Shown here: positions 1 through 5,829 of the stretch, piece after piece | Numbering within the stretch: the first letter of the stretch is position 1 | Layout: each line of letters starts with the position of its first letter | Notes under the pieces: model-generated | The model's input: only the letters and a program-made list of their open reading frames with translations | What the model was told of the DNA's origin: nothing | The model's database searches: none | Assembly (NCBI GenBank): GCA_002067855.1 | Contig: MVQS01000242.1 | Location: forward strand, 1 to 6,222 | Source: Syntrophaceae bacterium PtaB.Bin038 | Lineage (GTDB): Bacteria; Desulfobacterota; Syntrophia; Syntrophales; UBA2192 | DNA: 6,222 bases | Direction of reading: 5' to 3' | Translations under genes and position numbers: made by a program

Positions 1-52
1 CGGCCGGCCAGGTGACGACCGCGACGACGGCGAGAACGAGTCGCTCGGCCAT
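1..52 (-). CDS. Possible 5' end of a minus-strand gene with a signal-peptide-like start (partial)
   Basis: Reading leftward from an ATG at 52-50, the frame is open to the window edge and encodes MAERLVLAVVAVVTWPA. This is a short N-region with one arginine followed by a valine/alanine-rich hydrophobic stretch, as in a secretion signal or first membrane segment. A weak purine patch (CGAGA) lies about 6 bases upstream. Only 17 complete codons are visible, so no family can be assigned. If real, the gene is divergent from the response regulator and shares the intergenic region with it. High-GC DNA often gives short open frames, so this could be chance. Confidence 0.3.
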   Translation of the reverse strand, partial: MAERLVLAVVAVVTWPA

Positions 53-349
53 CGTGTATCTCGGGTAAACGGTCTGCATCGGACGCTCGTGATGAAATGT
101 TCCCCTGAACGGACCTGTTGCAAATTCACTGCCACGGTCGGCCGGCGGCTCCCGAATTTGCCTCTAAAGGATGATCGGTCTTCTGCCGAAATCTCTTGCG
201 CGCCGCAGGTCGGCCGTGTTGATGGGCTCGGAATCATTGCATGTATTTCGGGCACGCCCGCGGTTCGCCCTGGCAGGGAATCTGCATGTCCGATCCGGTG
301 ACGGGGCCGCTTCACCCGGACCGATCCAAGCGAACGGAGCTCGAGAACC
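53..349. other. Intergenic region upstream of the response regulator
   Basis: This stretch of about 300 bases shows no convincing gene. The open frames across it give low-complexity, arginine-, glycine- and proline-rich translations without recognisable motifs. It contains a sigma-54-like promoter near its right end and a GGAG ribosome binding site at 336-339. It would also hold the promoter of the possible divergent gene at 1-52, for which no clear -35/-10 pair was seen. Confidence 0.5.
270..286 (+). promoter_or_regulatory. Candidate sigma-54 (-24/-12) promoter
   Basis: The sequence CTGGCAGGGAATCTGCA has the invariant GG (272-273) and GC (284-285) dinucleotides exactly 10 bases apart, as sigma-54 requires. 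Compared with the consensus YTGGCACG-N4-TTGCW it matches the -24 element except for one base and has TCTGCA rather than TTGCA at -12. The start of transcription would be near 297, giving a leader of roughly 50 bases before the response regulator ATG at 350. Sigma-54 use is common for signalling and pilus genes in deltaproteobacteria. No enhancer site was identified, so this remains a motif-based call. Confidence 0.45.
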
Positions 350-757
350 ATGCGCGTACTGATTGTGGAAGACGATTTCGTCGGCAGCCGCCTGATGAAG
401 AAGTTTCTCGAGGCGGAGTGTTTCTGCCACCTCGCCTTCGACGGCCGCGAGGCCATCGAGGCGTTCGAGACGGCCCTCCTAGAGGAAAAACCCTACGACC
501 TGATGTTCCTCGACATCATGATGCCCGAGGTGAACGGCATCGACGTGCTCAAGGCCGTCCGGGACCTCGAGGAGCAGCGGGGCATCGCCCCCGACAAGGG
601 CGTCAAGGTGATCATGACGACCGCCATGAACGACGCCGACGTCATCATGGAAGCCTTCAATGCCCGGTGCGACGGGTATGTCGTAAAACCGATCCGCAAA
701 GAACAGATCTTCGAGGAGATCCGGAACCTCGGGCTCCTTCACCCCGAAAGCCCATGA
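350..757 (+). CDS. Single-domain response regulator (CheY-like receiver)
   Basis: The 135-residue protein is a stand-alone phosphoacceptor receiver with no output domain. The acidic pocket is D8-D9 in LIVEDD, the phosphorylation site is D55 in LMFLDIMMPEVNG, the switch threonine is T91 in MTTA, and the conserved lysine is K113 in GYVVKPI. All residues needed for phosphorylation by a sensor histidine kinase are present. The length is near that of CheY, with a slightly long loop between strands 3 and 4 (EEQRGIAPDKG) typical of this deltaproteobacterial subgroup. The ATG start has a GGAG at 336-339, ten bases upstream. No kinase is adjacent, so it is probably an orphan acting by protein-protein contact in the cytoplasm. 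Its partner cannot be told from here. A strong hairpin follows, suggesting a single-gene transcript. Confidence 0.93.
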   Translation: MRVLIVEDDFVGSRLMKKFLEAECFCHLAFDGREAIEAFETALLEEKPYDLMFLDIMMPEVNGIDVLKAVRDLEEQRGIAPDKGVKVIMTTAMNDADVIMEAFNARCDGYVVKPIRKEQIFEEIRNLGLLHPESP

Positions 758-764
758 TCCCTCC

Positions 765-787
765 GCGGGGCCCCCATGCGGCCCCGC
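765..787 (+). terminator. GC-rich hairpin, probable terminator of the response regulator
   Basis: GCGGGGCC (765-772) and GGCCCCGC (780-787) form a perfect 8-bp stem with a 7-base loop, starting 7 bases after the stop codon. The following bases (TTCGTTG) are only mildly T-rich, so termination may be partly factor-assisted. The position right after the gene supports the call. Confidence 0.6.
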
Positions 788-817
788 TTCGTTGCGAGCC
801 CTGCCGACCATTCATCC

Positions 818-844
818 TTGACCGAAGACCGCCCCGGCGATAAT
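818..844 (+). promoter_or_regulatory. Candidate sigma-70 promoter for the DUF763 gene
   Basis: A -35-like TTGACC (818-823, five of six consensus bases) is followed by GATAAT (839-844, five of six) at a short 15-base spacing. Alternatively, TAATAG (841-846) gives the ideal 17-base spacing with a poorer -10. Transcription would start near 851-855, leaving a leader of about 65 bases before the TTG start at 917. It lies between the hairpin of the previous gene and this gene, as expected for an independent unit. Confidence 0.5.
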
Positions 845-916
845 AGAAGAGCAGCGGGCGCATGAAATCGCCGATCCCGCTTCGACGGCCGGAATCCGAC
901 ACCGGAGTGTCACGGA

Positions 917-2008
917 TTGAAAACCGGAATCACCCATCTTCCCCTTCACGGCGGCAGGGCCCCTGCCTGGCTCTTCGGGCGGATGACGCTGCTCGCCCGC
1001 GAGATCGTCCTCGTCCTCCTCCGGGACTTCGGGGCCGGGGAACTGCTCCGGCGCCTGTCGGACCCGTTCTGGTTCCAGGCCCTGGGCTGTGCCCTCGGCT
1101 TCGACTGGCACTCCAGCGGCCTGACCACCACGACCTGCGGCGCCCTCAAGGAAGGCATCCGGGGGATGGAGCATGAGATCGGCTTTTTCGTCTGCGGCGG
1201 CAAAGGGCGGGTCTCCCGGTTCACACCCCGGGAGATCGAGGGGCACGGCAAACACCTGCGCGCGGACCCCGGGACCCTCGTCTACGCCAGCCGCATGGCG
1301 GCCAAGGTGGACAGCGCCGCCGTCCAGGACGGCTACGAGCTCTACCACCACGTGTTTCTCTTCGACCGCGACGGCAACTGGGCCGTCGTTCAGCAGGGCA
1401 TGAACGACGCGACGAAGACCGCGCGGCGCTACCACTGGCTGTCATCGGACCCGCTGGACTTCGCATGCGAGCCGCACCAGGCCGTATGCTGCGACAGCCG
1501 CGGGGCGGCGCTGAACCTCGTGGCGCGCGAGGGGGAGGCCAACCGGGCGGCCTCGGTGTCGCTTGCCTCGGAGCAGCCGGAGCGGGTTCTCCGGGAGCTC
1601 GGCGGCATCGCTCGCCTGGAGCTGCCCGCCCGCCACGCCGTGACGCGGGCGGACATCAGCGAGGCGCACCTGCACCGGGTTCTCCTGAAAACCTACGAGC
1701 GGAGACCCGCGGACTTCGAGGCGCTTCTCGGGACGGCCGGCGTGGGGGCCAAGACGCTCCGTGCCCTCGCGCTGCTCTCGGAGCTGCTCTACGGGGCGAA
1801 GCCTTCCTTCCGGGACCCGGCCCGGTTCAGCTTCGCCCACGGCGGCAAGGACGGGCACCCCTATCCCGTGGACCGGGAACTCTACGACCGCTCCATCGAG
1901 TTCCTGAAAGAGGTCGTCAACGCCGCGAAGATCGGGGAGCACGAAAAGAGGCGGGCCTTCGGACGCCTGGGCGCATTTTACGGGCGTACCGATGCGGGAC
2001 CGGAATGA
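917..2008 (+). CDS. DUF763 family protein, function unknown
   Basis: This 363-residue protein matches the DUF763 family, recognised from TGITHLPLHGG at the N-terminus, SDPFWFQALGCALGFDWHSS (48-67) followed by GLTTTTCGALKEG (68-80), and the YASRMAAKVDSAAVQDGYEL stretch (123-142) leading to QQGMN (159-163) and ARRYHWLS (169-176). The density of invariant His, Asp, Ser and Thr residues suggests an enzyme, but no reaction is assigned. Near the C-terminus, LLGTAGVGAKTLRALALLSE (270-289) looks like a helix-hairpin-helix, a motif that often contacts DNA; this is inference. The start is TTG, supported by GGAG at 904-907 about nine bases upstream and by the family N-terminus beginning here. No in-frame ATG lies between the TGA at 863 and this point. 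No signal peptide or membrane segment is seen, so it is probably cytoplasmic. Most family members I know of are archaeal; bacterial copies occur. Confidence 0.9.
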   Translation: MKTGITHLPLHGGRAPAWLFGRMTLLAREIVLVLLRDFGAGELLRRLSDPFWFQALGCALGFDWHSSGLTTTTCGALKEGIRGMEHEIGFFVCGGKGRVSRFTPREIEGHGKHLRADPGTLVYASRMAAKVDSAAVQDGYELYHHVFLFDRDGNWAVVQQGMNDATKTARRYHWLSSDPLDFACEPHQAVCCDSRGAALNLVAREGEANRAASVSLASEQPERVLRELGGIARLELPARHAVTRADISEAHLHRVLLKTYERRPADFEALLGTAGVGAKTLRALALLSELLYGAKPSFRDPARFSFAHGGKDGHPYPVDRELYDRSIEFLKEVVNAAKIGEHEKRRAFGRLGAFYGRTDAGPE

Positions 2009-2023
2009 CGGCGTGATGGAAGA

Positions 2024-2052
2024 TTGGAATGTCGGGGAAAAGATGGTATGAG
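2024..2052 (+). promoter_or_regulatory. Candidate sigma-70 promoter for the reductase gene
   Basis: TTGGAA (2024-2029) and TATGAG (2047-2052) are separated by the optimal 17 bases and match four of six consensus bases each. The leader would be about 45 bases. The gap after the DUF763 gene has no obvious terminator, so readthrough from upstream is also possible. Confidence 0.35.
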
Positions 2053-2104
2053 ATCCCTCTGATACAAGAGTGAACCGACACCACAGCAGCATCGGAGGCA
2101 TGGG

Positions 2105-3028
2105 ATGAGAATCGGGATCATCGGGATCGGGGGAGTGGGAGGCTACTACGGCGGCAAGCTGGCCCTGAAGTACACCGGCCGCAGCAAGCACGAGGTTGTC
2201 TTTTTTGCGCGCGGGGAGCACCTGGCGGCGATCCGGAGGGACGGGCTCAGGCTCGTGACCGTGGAAGGGGAGTACCTCGTGAGGCCGGCGCAGGCCACGG
2301 ACAACGCGGCTGAGATCGGACCGCTGGACCTGGCGATCTTCTGCACGAAGAGCTACGGGCTCGAGGACGCGGCCCGGGCCTTCACAGCCAATCTCGGGGC
2401 CGAATCGATCGTGCTGCCCCTCCTGAACGGCGTGGACGTCACGGACCGGCTCCGGGCGGTTCTCCCCAGGGCGGAGGTGCTCTACGGCGGCGTCTTCATC
2501 AGCTCGGCCATCCAGGCCCCGGGCGTCGTCAAGCAGGTCGGCGGGACGGGCCAGCTCTTCTTCGGCCCTGTCAATCCGGCGGACGTGGAAAAATTCCGCC
2601 CCATCGAGGCCCTGCTGAAGGATGCCGGCATCAAAGCGGAGCTCTCCGCCGACGCGCTGCTTCCCCTGTGGACGAAGTACATCTTCATCGGCCCCATGGC
2701 CGGGGTCACCTCGCTGACGGGCAAGCCCTTCGGCGGCGTCCTGGCCGACGCGGCCGACCGCGCCCTGGTCGAGGGGATGATGAAGGAGATCGAGGCCGTC
2801 GCCCGAAAGAAGGGGATCCCCTTCCCGCCCGACATCGTGGAGGCCTCGATCGGCAAGGCCGCCGCCTTCGCCCCGACCACAAAGACCTCCATGCAGCTCG
2901 ACTACGAGCGCGGCAACCGGACGGAGCTCGACATCTTCACCGCCTACATGGTGAAGGCCGGCAAGGAGCTCGGCGTCCCGGTCCCGCTGCACCGGAAGGT
3001 CTACGCGGAGCTCATGATGCGCGAATGA
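2105..3028 (+). CDS. Ketopantoate reductase family protein (2-dehydropantoate 2-reductase-like)
   Basis: The 307-residue protein has the family's two-domain plan and usual length. An N-terminal Rossmann fold carries GIGGVGG (7-13). FCTKSY with K82 and LLNGVD with N108 match nucleotide and substrate contacts in PanE. The C-terminal helical domain has the probable catalytic lysine K191 in LWTK, D266 in SMQLD and E274 in RTELD. PanE uses NADPH to reduce ketopantoate to pantoate in the coenzyme A pathway. Here the asparagines that normally follow the catalytic lysine (KxxxNxxxN) are replaced by KYIFIGPMAGVTSLTGKP, a pattern of a diverged subgroup, so the substrate may be another 2-oxo acid. For this reason no gene symbol is given. 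The start is ATG at 2105 with GGAGG at 2094-2098, six bases away; the ATG at 2100 meets a stop at once. The gene converges on the broken gene to its right. Confidence 0.9.
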   Translation: MRIGIIGIGGVGGYYGGKLALKYTGRSKHEVVFFARGEHLAAIRRDGLRLVTVEGEYLVRPAQATDNAAEIGPLDLAIFCTKSYGLEDAARAFTANLGAESIVLPLLNGVDVTDRLRAVLPRAEVLYGGVFISSAIQAPGVVKQVGGTGQLFFGPVNPADVEKFRPIEALLKDAGIKAELSADALLPLWTKYIFIGPMAGVTSLTGKPFGGVLADAADRALVEGMMKEIEAVARKKGIPFPPDIVEASIGKAAAFAPTTKTSMQLDYERGNRTELDIFTAYMVKAGKELGVPVPLHRKVYAELMMRE

Positions 3029-3077
3029 GGGGGACAGAGGGGGATTGGTTGATTCGCAGGATCCCGGCGGCCGACTC

Positions 3078-4337
3078 CTATCTCACGCTGACCCGTCGGA
3101 GCTGAACGAAGTCGGTCAGTCCCTTCATCGCCTTTTTGATCCCGTCCTGCAGCGGGAGGGTCATGCCTTCCGAGACGGCCTTTCCGCGCACCTCGGCCGC
3201 AGTGCCCCGTTTCTGGATGATCCTCTGGATGGGCTCCGTCGCCACGAGGACCTCGTGGATGGCGATCCTGCCCCAGTAGCCCGTTCCGCCGCAGGCGTCG
3301 CGGCCCTGGGACCGGTAGAGCTTCATCGGCTCCCGCGCCGAAATCCCCGGGGACGCCGCCAGGAACTCCTCGCCGCAGGCCCGCTGGATCTTCCGGTATT
3401 CGATCTCCGTGGGGACGTAGGACTCCCGGCACCGCCGGCAGAGGCTTCGCACGAGGCGCTGCGAGACGATGCCGATGAGGGAGTCGCCGAAGGGGAAGGG
3501 GTCGAGCCCCATGTCCAGAAGGCGCAGCAGGGCGTCCTCCAGGCCCCCGATGGGCAGCGTGGCGACGCGCCGCTCGATCGTCTCGCCGTTTCAGCAGCGG
3601 AACTTGATCTTGCCGTCCTGGGGCAGCCGCTTCTCGGTGATGTCCATGCCCGCGTAGGGGGGCAGCTCCCCGTCGATCCGGGACCGGATGTCCACACGCC
3701 TCTCTTGCCGGTTGGGCTCGATGCGGATGTCCGAGGCGCGGCGCCGGAACGCCTCGTTGATGATCTTGTTCATGATCTGCGGGACGATGTTGTCCGTCTC
3801 GTTGACCTCCGGCTCGTCGTCCGCGGGCCCCGACTCGTCGGGAACCCCCTTCTCGATCATGTCGCGGAGCTCCACCTCTCCTCCCCTCTTGCTGTAGAAG
3901 TGGTGGATGAACTTGAAGATGTCCTCTTTCCCGGCGGGGCGGAAGTCCACGGCCTTCGTCTTCAGGATGGACTGCACCTCGTCGCGGCGGATGGCGGCCA
4001 CCATTTCGTCGCGGTTGACCGGCTTGGTGAGGTAGTCGTAGGCGCCTTTCCTGAGGCAGTCCACGGCGATCTTCGTCTCGTTGGCGGCGGAAACCATGAT
4101 GCATTCCGTGTCCGGGCTGGTGTTCTTGATGTGCTCCAGGAGCTGCAGCCCGTCCATCCAGGGCATGTTGATGTCCAGGAGGGCGATGTCGAACCTGTCC
4201 CCGTTTGCCACGGCGGCCGCGGCGTTCCGGGGGTCGATCTCCAGGCGGGGGTTCTTGAAGCCCGATCCGATCAGCCCGCGGCGCACGCTGTCGAGACAGT
4301 CCTGTCCGTCGTCGACGATGAGTATGGGACTCTGCAG
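3078..4337 (-). pseudogene. Broken receiver-GspE/PulE fusion ATPase
   Basis: The frame runs from CTG at 4337 to TAG at 3078, 420 codons interrupted only by TGA at 3593-3591 (codon 249). The N-terminal receiver looks intact: ILIVDD (D9, D10), phosphoacceptor D55 in LLDINMPWMDG, S83 and K105 in LTKPV. A linker follows, then the GspE N-domain (RASDIRIEP, 201-208; RLPQDGKIKF near 237-246). After the TGA come NGETIERRVATLPIGG, then LLRLLDMGLDPF and the GspE C-terminal end. GspE-type ATPases power type II secretion or type IV pilus assembly. Relative to the family, the Walker A, Asp-box, Walker B and His-box core is missing between RVATLP and LLRLLDMG, and about 20 residues seem lost between RIDGEL and YAGMDI. 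The zinc motif keeps CRRC (300-303) and C349 but has R346 where cysteine is usual. AAGGAG (4350-4345) sits seven bases before CTG, so CTG is either the start or a mutated ATG. ATPase activity is not possible; a 248-residue receiver fragment could still be made. Confidence 0.85.
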
Positions 4338-4393
4338 GGAAAGACTCCTTGCCCGTCGGGGGTTATGCCCGGTGCGTGACCGTTCGGCTTCGC

Positions 4394-4406
4394 TGCGTCA
4401 GACGCA
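4394..4406. repeat. Perfect 13-base palindrome (TGCGTC-A-GACGCA)
   Basis: Two 6-base arms are separated by one A, a shape suited to a dimeric repressor or activator half-site pair. It lies about 57 bases upstream of the broken ATPase start. No known operator is recognised and chance is possible in GC-rich DNA. Confidence 0.4.
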
Positions 4407-4451
4407 CGTCTCTCCGGTGATCCCCACAAGAGTCAAACCAGATAGCACGGC

Positions 4452-4473
4452 ATCAGCGCTCACGATCGCTGAT
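4452..4473. repeat. Inverted repeat (ATCAGCG / CGCTGAT)
   Basis: Perfect 7-bp arms at 4452-4458 and 4467-4473 flank an 8-base centre. The spacing suits either a hairpin or an operator. There is no T-run on either side, so it is not a standard terminator. Confidence 0.4.
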
Positions 4474-4546
4474 TCGGAAGGGGGATCCCTATTTCTGAGC
4501 GGGGTCACGAGCCGATTCGGGGCCGAGCGGCGGCAATCGCTTTCAG

Positions 4547-4564
4547 GCGCCGGGCGCGCGGCGC
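4547..4564 (-). terminator. GC stem-loop downstream of the flavoprotein gene, possible terminator
   Basis: GCGCCG (4547-4552) and CGGCGC (4559-4564) form a perfect 6-bp stem with a 6-base loop about 40 bases after the stop codon at 4605. In the minus-strand transcript it is followed by CTGAAAGCG, without a U-run. It could aid termination or only stabilise the transcript end. Confidence 0.3.
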
Positions 4565-4589
4565 TCTGCGGAGGGGATGTCGGCCGTGG

Positions 4590-4611
4590 GGGTTCACCCC
4601 GGGTTCACCCC
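4590..4611. repeat. Tandem 11-base direct repeat (GGGTTCACCCC x2)
   Basis: Two perfect, directly abutting copies occupy 4590-4600 and 4601-4611. The second copy contains the stop codon and last glycine codon of the flavoprotein gene. Each unit is itself nearly palindromic (GGG-TTCA-CCC). It probably arose by slippage duplication and may have moved or renewed the gene's stop. Confidence 0.75.
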
Positions 4612-5726
4612 AGGATCGGTCGGATCAGGTCGGTCACGCGCCTCGCGATGGACAGGCAGGCCGTCAGGCCGGGCGATTCGATCCCGACGAGGTTGACCCA
4701 GCCCGGAAGCCCCAGGCGGCTCTCCTCGGAGATGACGAAATCGCGGATCTCCTCTCCCGGACCCTGCAGCTTGGGGCGCATGCCGCACATATCGGGCTGG
4801 AGCGACTCCCTGGCGAGCGCGGGGAGGTACGTGGTGATCGACTCGAAAAAGGCGTCGCGCTTGCCCTCGTCGACGCGGTAGTCGACGGCGTCGACGTACT
4901 CCACGTCGGGACCGAAGCGGACCCGGCCTCCCAGGTCGAGGGTCGCGTGCACGCCGAGCCCCTCGTGCTTCGGTGTCGGCACGGGGTAGACGAGGTGGCG
5001 GATCCGGGGCGGGGGGGAGGCGGAGAAATAGCTTCCCTTGCAGAGCTTCAGGCGGTACCCCTCGAGGTCCACGTCGATGCCGGGCATGGCCGCCACGCGG
5101 TCCGACTGCAGCCCCGCGCTGTTGACGACGACCCGCGAGGAAACGCGGGTCTCCCCGCCGTTGATCTCCAGGTCGTGACGGACGCCGTCGTAGTGCGCGG
5201 CCGTGACGCAGGACCGGAACGCGACGGTCGCCCCGCTGCCCGTTGCGCCGACGAGCAGGGCGCGCATGAGGCTGTGCGAGTCGACGATGCCCGTGGAGGG
5301 CGACAGGAGCCCCGCCGCGGCGGAGACCTCCGGCTCGAGGGAACGGACGACGCGGCCGCTCAGCAGGAGCAGGTCGTCCACCCCGTTGGCATGCGCCTTT
5401 CCCAGGAGGCCGTGAAGGGCCTCCTCTTCGCCGGCGTTGGCCGCGACGATGAGCTTGCCCGTCCGGCGGTGGGGGATGCCCCTCGCTTCGCAGGCCTCGT
5501 AGAGGAGCCTTCGGCCCTCGACGCACAGCCGGGCCTTGAGGGTCCCCTCGGGGTAGTAGATCCCGGCGTGGATGACCTCGCTGTTGCGGCTGCTGGTCTC
5601 CAGGCCGTGGCTTTCGTTTTTCTCCAGCAGCAGGACGCCGCCGAAGTGTCTCGAGAGCTCCTCGGCGACGGCGAGACCGACCACGCCCGCACCGATGACG
5701 GTAATGTCGAAAACGTGCCGTTCCAC
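4605..5726 (-). CDS. lhgO: FAD-dependent oxidoreductase, L-2-hydroxyglutarate oxidase-like
   Basis: The 373-residue protein belongs to the DAO/glycerol-3-phosphate dehydrogenase-like flavoprotein superfamily. An N-terminal FAD-binding fold carries VIGAGVVGLA (GxGxxG at 12-17) and the ribose-binding acid E35 in LLLEK. SSRNSEVIHAGIYY (45-58) is characteristic of L-2-hydroxyglutarate oxidases. VNSAGLQSDRVA (201-212), HATLDLGGRVRFGPD (260-274), GMRPKLQG (315-322) and GIESPGLTACLSIA (348-361) complete the catalytic and FAD-contacting regions. Characterised relatives oxidise L-2-hydroxyglutarate to 2-oxoglutarate and can pass electrons to the membrane quinone pool. Length and motifs suggest a functional enzyme; the precise substrate is inferred. 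The start is GTG at 5726, because an in-frame TGA at 5765-5763 closes the frame upstream without an ATG, and the FAD fold begins at residue 7. No ribosome binding site is visible, and a promoter-like pair ends six bases upstream, suggesting a leaderless message. The adjacent pilin gene seems unrelated. Confidence 0.88.
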   Translation of the reverse strand: MERHVFDITVIGAGVVGLAVAEELSRHFGGVLLLEKNESHGLETSSRNSEVIHAGIYYPEGTLKARLCVEGRRLLYEACEARGIPHRRTGKLIVAANAGEEEALHGLLGKAHANGVDDLLLLSGRVVRSLEPEVSAAAGLLSPSTGIVDSHSLMRALLVGATGSGATVAFRSCVTAAHYDGVRHDLEINGGETRVSSRVVVNSAGLQSDRVAAMPGIDVDLEGYRLKLCKGSYFSASPPPRIRHLVYPVPTPKHEGLGVHATLDLGGRVRFGPDVEYVDAVDYRVDEGKRDAFFESITTYLPALARESLQPDMCGMRPKLQGPGEEIRDFVISEESRLGLPGWVNLVGIESPGLTACLSIARRVTDLIRPILG

Positions 5727-5732
5727 AGCGGA

Positions 5733-5761
5733 TATGTAAAGACAACGAGGCCGAATTTCAA
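5733..5761 (-). promoter_or_regulatory. Candidate sigma-70 promoter of the flavoprotein gene
   Basis: On the minus strand TTGAAA (5761-5756, five of six consensus bases) is followed after exactly 17 bases by TACATA (5738-5733, three of six). Only six bases separate the -10 element from the GTG start, so transcription would begin at or very near the start codon. An overlapping TTGACT just upstream could serve as a different -35. Confidence 0.4.
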
Positions 5762-5829
5762 GTCAAAAGGTGGGTTCGGCCCCGCCGGGGATGTCTCGCG
5801 TGCGTGGGCGTTTCCAAGAAAAATGCAGT

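Larger units (their letters stand above)
4338..4604. other. Intergenic region with palindromes
   Basis: No gene is seen in these 267 bases between the flavoprotein stop and the broken ATPase gene. Next to the ATPase gene is its AAGGAG ribosome binding site (4345-4350). Further out are a perfect 13-base palindrome (4394-4406), a 7-bp stem-loop (4452-4473), a 6-bp GC stem-loop (4547-4564) and part of a tandem repeat (4590-4611). On the minus strand, TGGTTTGACTCTTGT (4440-4426) has sigma-54-like spacing but lacks the -12 GC, so it could be a decayed promoter of the ATPase gene. Confidence 0.5.

Noticed and set aside
241..843. 200-codon plus-strand frame overlapping the response regulator
   Set aside because: Arg/Pro/His-rich shadow of the receiver gene without motifs or a good ribosome binding site.
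862..1176. ATG at 862 as a start for a separate small gene or for the DUF763 gene
   Set aside because: It is in a different phase from the DUF763 frame, and its product is a Pro/Arg-rich shadow.
1442..2992. 516-codon minus-strand open frame
   Set aside because: It runs antisense across both the DUF763 gene and the reductase gene and the gap between them, with low-complexity sequence. The plus-strand genes are well supported.
3558..3593. Selenocysteine insertion at the in-frame TGA
   Set aside because: No convincing SECIS loop was seen, and the protein also lacks its ATPase core and a zinc ligand, so nonsense mutation in a decaying gene is simpler. It is kept as a low-interest check above.
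3045..4379. Long plus-strand open frame (444 codons) opposite the broken ATPase gene
   Set aside because: The translation is Asp/Val/Leu/Arg-rich with no family motifs. It is the expected antisense shadow of a GC-rich coding frame, and the minus strand clearly carries GspE and receiver motifs.
4594..5745. 383-codon minus-strand frame overlapping the flavoprotein in another phase
   Set aside because: It is Arg/Pro/Gly-rich and featureless, while the overlapping frame has complete FAD-binding and LhgO motifs.
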